From Lathyrus oleraceus (lineage: Eukaryota > Streptophyta > Magnoliopsida > Fabales > Fabaceae): a stretch of 64,000 nucleotides of DNA. Shown here piece by piece: positions 57,911 through 64,000 of the stretch. The stretch spans positions 77,548,109 to 77,612,108 of the forward strand of contig NC_066585.1 of the NCBI RefSeq assembly GCF_024323335.1, written 5' to 3'. Under the pieces are notes generated by a model. The model did no database searches, was not told where the DNA came from, and saw nothing but the letters and a program-made list of their open reading frames with translations. The translations under genes and the position numbers were made by a program. Position 1 is the stretch's first letter. Each line of letters starts with the position of its first letter.

Positions 57911-59934
57911 TGTAAGACCCCAATTTTGACCCTAAGATACCTCATGGCATCATAACATTCCATTTGCATTGCCTCAAGGATCTTTAGCATCTTGGTTCCC
58001 TTTGCCTTTGGGTGGGACTCCTTGTGATTGGTTTGAGATCACCAAGCATGCTTGAATTATACATCATTGTTTCTCTTACTTTTGTTTACTAACCAAAAGC
58101 ACAAAAATGTGTCACTAACATCTTTTGTTTGAAGCTTGAGTATCATCCAAGACACTTTATGGGTTCTATTTAGATGATCAGTCAACACAAGGGAATGCCT
58201 TGAGATACTTCCAACAGGTTCAAATGGGGTCTATTCGTCAGTCAAAACGTTAATCTTGAAGGAGCAAAAGTTTGTTCATGAGCTGTCATGCTCGCTAGGC
58301 GAAGCCCACGTGTTTAAAAAAAAAGAATGAAAAACGAATAAATAAATAAATAAAATATAACAGAAAATTTTGGACTTGGGCCTCTCTCATTTGAGCGCAC
58401 AGGTCCACAAAAATCAGGTTATAAATTCAGAGTTTCAGTGAAACAAAAGGCAATTCTATTCCTATTACCCTGGCAGGGAAAAAGATAGTGAGAGAAGAGC
58501 TAACAGAGTTCAGAGCAACCTCCAGAGACTGAAGGGAACTCATCGACAAAGAACCAATTCCCTCTCATATAAACCCTCAGATTGCTTTGCAAACCCAACC
58601 GGGCAATTCAATTTCATTCTATCTCTCCAGTCAGGTTTCCCTTATTCCCATTACTTTATGCTTTTAATTTGGATGCTCTGAATGTATGAGGTATTATGGG
58701 TGAATTTGATACCCTTTTTATGCATGTGTTTGACAAGAGGTTTAGGCCTCCTACCCTTGGTTGGTTTTTGTGAGCTTTTTGTGAATTTTAATGGCATGAT
58801 TCATGTGGTTACATTTTGATTTGGGGGCAACTCTTGATTACCCTGTCCTGTTTCTCTAACCTGTTTGTTGAGTGTTATGGCATTGTTTTCTCCTAATTCC
58901 GTCATATTACTCTAACCTGTTTGTTGAGTTTTTGTGAGGGCTCACATACTCTTGCAAGGATAGCTTGCTTGGTGTTCCACTTTATTTGTGGGATACCACC
59001 TGGAGGCTTATTCCGATTACCTGTACTGACTCGCTTTCTTTGATGGTGTTTAGCTTGGAAGAGTCTTTGGGTTTCTTATTTATTTAATTGTTGTTACTTC
59101 GGATCTTTATCCGTACGGTAGATCTTTCGATCCCTTTACTTTTCCCGCATGTTACCGATTTCTTAGGTTTCATATAGCCTCTCGTGGCATGTCATTTAAG
59201 GTAGTGTGGTTCCTTCATCTAGGACTGCCTTTTTGCATGAGCATCCCTAAACACCCCAAACTCATTGATTTTTCTTCTCCTAAGAACACGTTATCTCCTT
59301 CTACTACAGGCGAGTAAGTCTCCAAAGGTCGAGCATCCGGTAAATTGCGTAGTAACGTCGTTCACCCCAAAACACAACCCTTACCCCATAGGTGGTCGAA
59401 CTACGTTTTGCTCTAATTTTCATCCCAGATGAGATACGTAGGCATAAGACGCGATGTCTTAGCGAGCACACTCCTCTTTAACCCATAGGTAGCCGAGCTA
59501 CGAAGACTCTGATTCTCAGATTCAGATGAGATACGTATGCAGTGGATGCGACGTCCGTGCGAGTCATTTTCTTTTGACACTTCTTTTAGTAAGTAGTACA
59601 TTAGATTAACATACACACTTTTCCCATCCCTTCAATCATGTTTGCACAAATAAATTTTCACAAAAAAAAATAACAACCTTTGCAACAAATGTGAAAAGGG
59701 CTCCTTAGGAGTACCTAGGATGCTTTGGGTGCCTAACACCTTCCCATTGCATAACCAACCCCCTTACCCAGATCTCTAACATTTTTACTAGTTTTTTGAT
59801 TCGATAAAACTTTTAGGTTTTTGTTCGCTTTCTAACCATTCCTTTGGATAAATAGAAGTGCGGTGGCGACTCGACTTGTATGATTTACCTTGGATTTAGT
59901 CAATATCTCTAATGGTAACGAATATCCCGCTACA
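57911..59934 (+). repeat. 3' LTR of element E, 2024 bp
   Basis: It begins TGTAAGACCCCAATTTTG and ends CCGCTACA. It is nearly identical to 43435-45470 apart from scattered substitutions and a short A/T-rich length difference near 58320. It carries the G-box, TATA box and two hairpin modules (about 59395-59460 and 59485-59560). Confidence 0.95.
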
Positions 59935-59939
59935 AGTTA
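59935..59939. repeat. Target site duplication of element E (right)
   Basis: AGTTA, identical to 43430-43434. Confidence 0.95.
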
Positions 59940-61569
59940 CCTCTTTGCAGTAGTACGGACTGTCATGCCACAAGATCGGAGAGGCACGGAAGGTCTAAAA
60001 GGTGGGGAAGCTCTTCCCTATAGTTGTCATGAAATGTGGACCTATGTGTTAGGATTTACATAGGGGAACATCTACCTAATGTTAGCATGCAAAGAATAAT
60101 GGAATTCTACCTATGTTATCATACAAAGGGTTCTACCTAATGGGTGCTACCTAAACGGAACAAGAGTCGACGGATGGAGCAAGGAGAGGAGCCATGGATA
60201 AGGGTAGATGGCGATGCCTGAGGCAATCGACTTACAAGAGGATGGATGAATGTGTGTTGGTCCTGTTAAGTTTTGAAAATGATTACTCGACGTTGGATCG
60301 AGCTTTTGATCTTGTTTTGAAATTATTATCGGATGTTCGTTTTAATTCTTGTATTAACAGATGAATAAAGAATGAAAGAATAAATATTATACACTTTATG
60401 GGATAGGGGTACATTTGTTACGAATGGGGATGGTTCATGGCAATCAAACAATAAGAATATATGCCTCAATCATCATACAAGTAGGCAACAGTTAATTAAA
60501 CAATAAGAATATATGCCTCAATCACCATACAAGTAGGCAACAGTTATCAATCAAATCAGATAAGTAAACAAGTGTATAATCAAATCAAAGAATCAAAGAA
60601 TGAAATAAAGGAGAATTAAATAAGGCATGGGAAGTATGAACATGTTAAACAGTCAAGCAATAGTAAGCATGGATGAAAGAAACAAATATAACAGATAACA
60701 AATGAATCAGACAGATGAAAAGATGCACACGAAGGATCCACTGAAATAATTAAATCAAGAGATGAGGTAAGGACCAAATAAAATTAAGATAAAAGGCCTC
60801 TAATACATGGCATATGAGATGAACAAGGGAGGATCAAAAGATCTCTTCAATTGCCATAAGCAATCCCTAAGTCAAACATCAGTCATAAAGAAGTCAATTG
60901 AAAAGTCAAACCAACTTAATCATTATCAAATAAATAGCAAATTAATCAAGAAAATTATGAAAAATTAAACTAAGTAAGGTGGGGTCAGGACATCATCATC
61001 CCCCAAAAAGATTTTAAAAATAATGAAAATTGGTACATGAATCAATTGAAAGAAAACAGAAGTCAAACCAAAAGTCCACCAACCAAACTAGGTTAAAAAT
61101 AAATCAAGAATAAATTGCAAATGTGAAATAAAAATCCAAGAAAAAGTCAGGTTGGCCATGGGACAGTGGTCAACCTTCATCCCAAAAATCAGAAGCTAAA
61201 AATAATTTTAGGTTATAAAAATAAAATTAAGAAACAAATCTATGCTAAAATGGACCATTGGAATGAATAATTAAAATGAAATATTAACACTAAATAAATG
61301 CGAAAATAAAAATTAAATAAAATTAAATAAGGCATTAAGTAATATGGAAAATATTTTTGGACATTTTTATGAACAAAGGAAACATTTTTAATTAATTAAA
61401 ATCAAAACAGAAACAAAATGGGAATTAAAAAAAGAAAAATGAAAAAAGGGGTGCATTGGTATTTTAATTGAACTGGGAAAGATGTTATGCGTTGATGGGC
61501 CTTGAGCGGAGGGTGTGGGAAGCAAGCAGTGGAAAGGCCCATGATCCAAACAAATTATAATCTGGGCGT
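59940..61569 (-). repeat. Type-2 LTR copy 2, right part
   Basis: It resumes the sequence broken at 43434 with CCTCTTTGCAGTAGTACGGA, matching about 13635 onward. It includes two copies of the CTACCTATGTTATCATAC unit, a GATGGCGATGCCTGAGGCAATCG hairpin, the CTCGA hairpin at 60286-60302, a 57-bp tandem duplication near 60440-60550 and AT-rich sequence. It ends without a recognisable LTR terminus where copy 3 begins. Confidence 0.8.
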
Positions 61570-64000
61570 TGTCGCAGCTTAAAAAATAGTGTGCGAAAAA
61601 ACAACTGGCGAGAAAGAAATGACAGAAGAGTCGCCACCGTGCGCTATTTATCCCAAAGGAGGGAAAGGAAACGCTCGAAGTAAACTTGGAGAAAGGAAAG
61701 GAAAAGACAAGGTCTCGCAACCAAATCTTGGGTTCGGGAGTCGATTATGCGAAGGGAAGGTATTAGCACCCCTACGCATCCGTAGTATTCTACGGGATCC
61801 ACTCTTGTTGTTCTTGTCTAAAGGGTGTGTGTAATATCTAATGTATTATTTACTAAAAGAGGGGTCAAAAAAATGACTCGCACAGATGTCGCATCCACTG
61901 CATACGTATCTCATCTGAATATGAGAATCAGAGTCTTCGTAGCTCGGCTGACCTATGGGTTGGGGGGATGTGTGCTCGCTAAGACATCGCGTCTTATGCC
62001 TACGTATCTCATCTGGAATGAGAATCAGAGCAAGCCATAGTTCGGCTAACTACGGGAACAAAGGCCTCGATTGCAACTAGGGCAAGAGAAAAGGAAGGTC
62101 TCGATCGCAACGAGGGCGAAAACAGACAAAGATTAGTTGTTAGTTGTCAGTCTAACTCGGCAAGACGTCGCATCTTGTGCCTACGTATCTCATCTGAACA
62201 TGAGAATCAGAGTCGCCGTAGTTTGGCTACATAGGGATTGCCATCTGAACATGGACTTACAAAGGAGGACACTAGTTGTGTCAAAGGAGAGTGGGCAGTG
62301 TGTTTACGTCCTAGCAGTAGGTGTCGCAGCTCGCTGAATCGAGTCTTAGGCAGTTACCTCTTTGCAATAGGATGGATTGACATGCCACAAGATCGGAGAC
62401 ACACGGAAGGTCTAAAAGAATGGGGAAGTTCTGCCCTAGAATTGTCATGCAATATGTACTTAAGTGTTAGGATTTACAATTGGGAATATCTACCTATGTT
62501 ATCATACAAAAGGATATGGGAATCCTATCTATGTTATCATACAAATGGATATGGGAATCCTACCTATGTTATCATACAAAAGGATATGGGAAACCTACCT
62601 ATGTTATCATACAAAAGGATATGGGAAACCTACCTATGTTATCATACAAAAGGATATGGGAAACCTACCTATGTTATCATACAAAAGGATATGGGAAAAC
62701 CTACCTATGTTATCATACAAAGGATATGGGAAACCTACCTATGTTATCATACAAAAGGATATGGGAAACCTACCTATGTTATCATACAAAGGGTTCTATC
62801 TAATGGGTGCTACCTAATCGGAACAAGAATCGACGAATGGAGCAAGGAGAAGTACTAGGGATAAGGGTAGATGGCGATGCATGAAGCAATCGACTTACAA
62901 GGTTGATGGCGATGCATAAAGCAATCGACTTACAAAAGGGTGGATGAATACGTGCTGGTTCTGTTAGGTTTTGAAAAATGATTACTCGACGTTGGATCGA
63001 GGTTTTGATCTTGTTTTGAAATGGTTATCGGATGTTCATTTTATTTCTTGTATTAACAGATGAATAAAGAATGAAAGAATAAATATTATACAATTTATGG
63101 GAGAGGGATACATTTGTTATGAATGGGGGTTGTCATGGCAATCAAGCAATATAAATATATGCCTCATACACCATACAAGTAGGCAACAGTCAATCAAACA
63201 ATAAGATATTTAAACAAGTACATGATCAAATCAAATAATCAAAGAATGAAATGAATGAGCATTAAACAATGTATGAGAAGTATAAACATGTTAATCAATC
63301 AAACAATAGAAGCATGGATGAAAGAAACAAGTATAGAAAATATCAGATTAATCAGACAAGTGAAACTATGCACACAAAGAATCAATGAATAATTTAATCG
63401 GGAAATGATGCAAGGATCAAATAAAATTGAGATGAAAGGCCTCTAATACATGGCATATGAGATGAACAAGGGAGGATCAAAAGATCTCTTCAATTGCCTT
63501 AAGCAATCCCTAAGTCAAACATCAATCATAGAAAAGTCAACCGAAAAGTCAAGTCAACTTAAAAATTATCAAATAAATAGTAAATTAATCACAAAAATTA
63601 TGAAAAATTAAATTAAGTTAGGTGGGGTCAGGATATCATCATCCCCCAAAAAGATTTCAAAAATAATGAAAATTGGTTATTGAATTAGTTGAATCAAAAC
63701 AAAGGTCAAACCAAAAGTCAAACAACAAGACTAGGTTAGAAATAAATCAAAAATAAATTGAAAATGGGAAATAAAAATTCAATAAAAGGTCAAGTTGACC
63801 ATGAGACATTGGTCAACCATCATCCCAAAAATCAGAAGTTAAAAATAATTTTAAGGCAAGAAAATAAAATTAATAAAAAAAAGTGTGTTAAAATGGCCTA
63901 TTTGAAACAAATAATCAAAATAAAATATTAACATAAAATAAAACGAAAATAAAAAATTAAAATAAATTAAATAATACATTAAGGAAGTTAAAAAATATTT
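61570..64000 (-). repeat. Type-2 LTR copy 3 (runs off the window)
   Basis: It starts TGTCGCAGCTT and repeats the layout of copy 2 from its terminus: GAGTCGCCACCG, three hairpin modules (about 61880-61950, 61979-62048, 62160-62232), the 35-bp repeat array, the CTCGA hairpin (62985-63001) and AT-rich sequence matching 60760-61400. No primer site lies next to its terminus. Either copy 3 inserted into copy 2 or the two are a tandem LTR pair. Confidence 0.8.
62489..62795. repeat. 35-bp tandem array, about nine units
   Basis: Units built on CTACCTATGTTATCATACAA and AGGATATGGGAA start near 62490, 62525, 62560, 62595, 62630, 62665, 62701, 62735 and 62770. Because 35 is not a multiple of three, all three forward frames are open and give the same peptide repeat in rotation. 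Copy 2 has only about two units at the equivalent place. Confidence 0.9.

Larger units (their letters stand above)
43435..59934 (+). mobile_element. Element E: complete 16.5-kb Ogre-like retrotransposon
   Basis: It has two LTRs of 2036 and 2024 bp, primer site, leader, ORF1, gag-protease, intron, RT, RNase H, second RNase H, integrase, 3' UTR and polypurine tract in the standard Ogre order, with a perfect 5-bp target duplication AGTTA. It inserted in the opposite orientation into a type-2 LTR. The LTRs differ at roughly 30 positions by hand count (about 1.5 percent), so the insertion is fairly recent. At least seven nonsense codons and three frameshifts break the coding regions, so it is not autonomous. 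Confidence 0.95.

Noticed and set aside
62489..62795. CRISPR-like regular direct repeats
   Set aside because: Units are head to tail without unique spacers, in a plant LTR; this is a minisatellite.
62238..62858. Overlapping long open frames with a YVIIQKDMG / LPMLSYKRIW repeat peptide
   Set aside because: They are three frames of the same 35-bp tandem array; the open reading comes from repetition, not from selection on a protein.

Overview
The window is plant nuclear DNA made almost entirely of Ogre-like (Ty3/gypsy, Tat lineage) LTR retrotransposons. The large size, the extra ORF1 ahead of gag, the intron between protease and reverse transcriptase, the second RNase H domain and the primer site matching a tRNA-Arg 3' end all fit the Ogre group. 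Ogres are most abundant in Fabeae legumes (pea, vetches, Lathyrus), so a Fabeae genome is the best guess. No intact host gene is visible; the one recognisable host-derived coding stretch is a broken fragment of a KIN-14 kinesin (KAC/KCA type).

Layout. (1) 1-31350 is a minus-strand chain of three element interiors in which neighbours appear to share a single LTR. From right to left: LTR 26490-31350, interior C (19567-26489), LTR 12780-19566, interior B (7330-12779), LTR 1894-7329, interior A (1-1893, running off the window). C keeps ORF1 and gag-protease but has lost almost all of reverse transcriptase and everything after it. B lacks ORF1 and gag but has nearly intact RT, two RNase H domains and integrase. 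A has lost ORF1 and most of gag-protease. (2) 31351-41179 is the 3' end of a plus-strand element D: the last integrase codons, a long 3' UTR holding a duplicated repeat block, and a 4.2-kb LTR. Chain 1 seems to have inserted into D's integrase end. A 349-bp GC-rich hAT-type MITE with a perfect 8-bp target duplication sits in D's 3' UTR. (3) 41180-42636 is unclassified repeat-like DNA. (4) 42637-61569 is a minus-oriented LTR of the type that ends in GACA (type 2). It is split by element E, a complete plus-strand Ogre of 16.5 kb (43435-59934) with TG..CA LTRs and a perfect AGTTA target duplication. (5) 61570-64000 is a second, incomplete copy of the type-2 LTR, butted against the first.

How the parts work together. 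In a full element (E) the order is LTR, primer site, ORF1 (DUF7745-like, unknown role), gag-protease, a 265-bp intron, RT / RNase H / second RNase H / integrase, 3' UTR, polypurine tract, LTR. Splicing the intron joins protease to RT in frame in A-type, B and E copies. Every element here carries stops, frameshifts or deletions, so none looks autonomous; B (enzymes without gag) and C (gag without enzymes) are complementary.

The most unusual signal is in the LTRs. They carry several short stem-loop modules whose two arms have changed together between copies: three tandem copies at 13914-14390, a CTCGA/TCGAG stem found in all type-2 LTRs, and a CTACG..CGTAG structure whose inner stem differs between LTR types but stays paired. 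This suggests selection on, or conversion of, a folded RNA or DNA structure. The 6.8-kb LTR at 12780-19566 also holds the kinesin fragment beside two dense clusters of W-box motifs.
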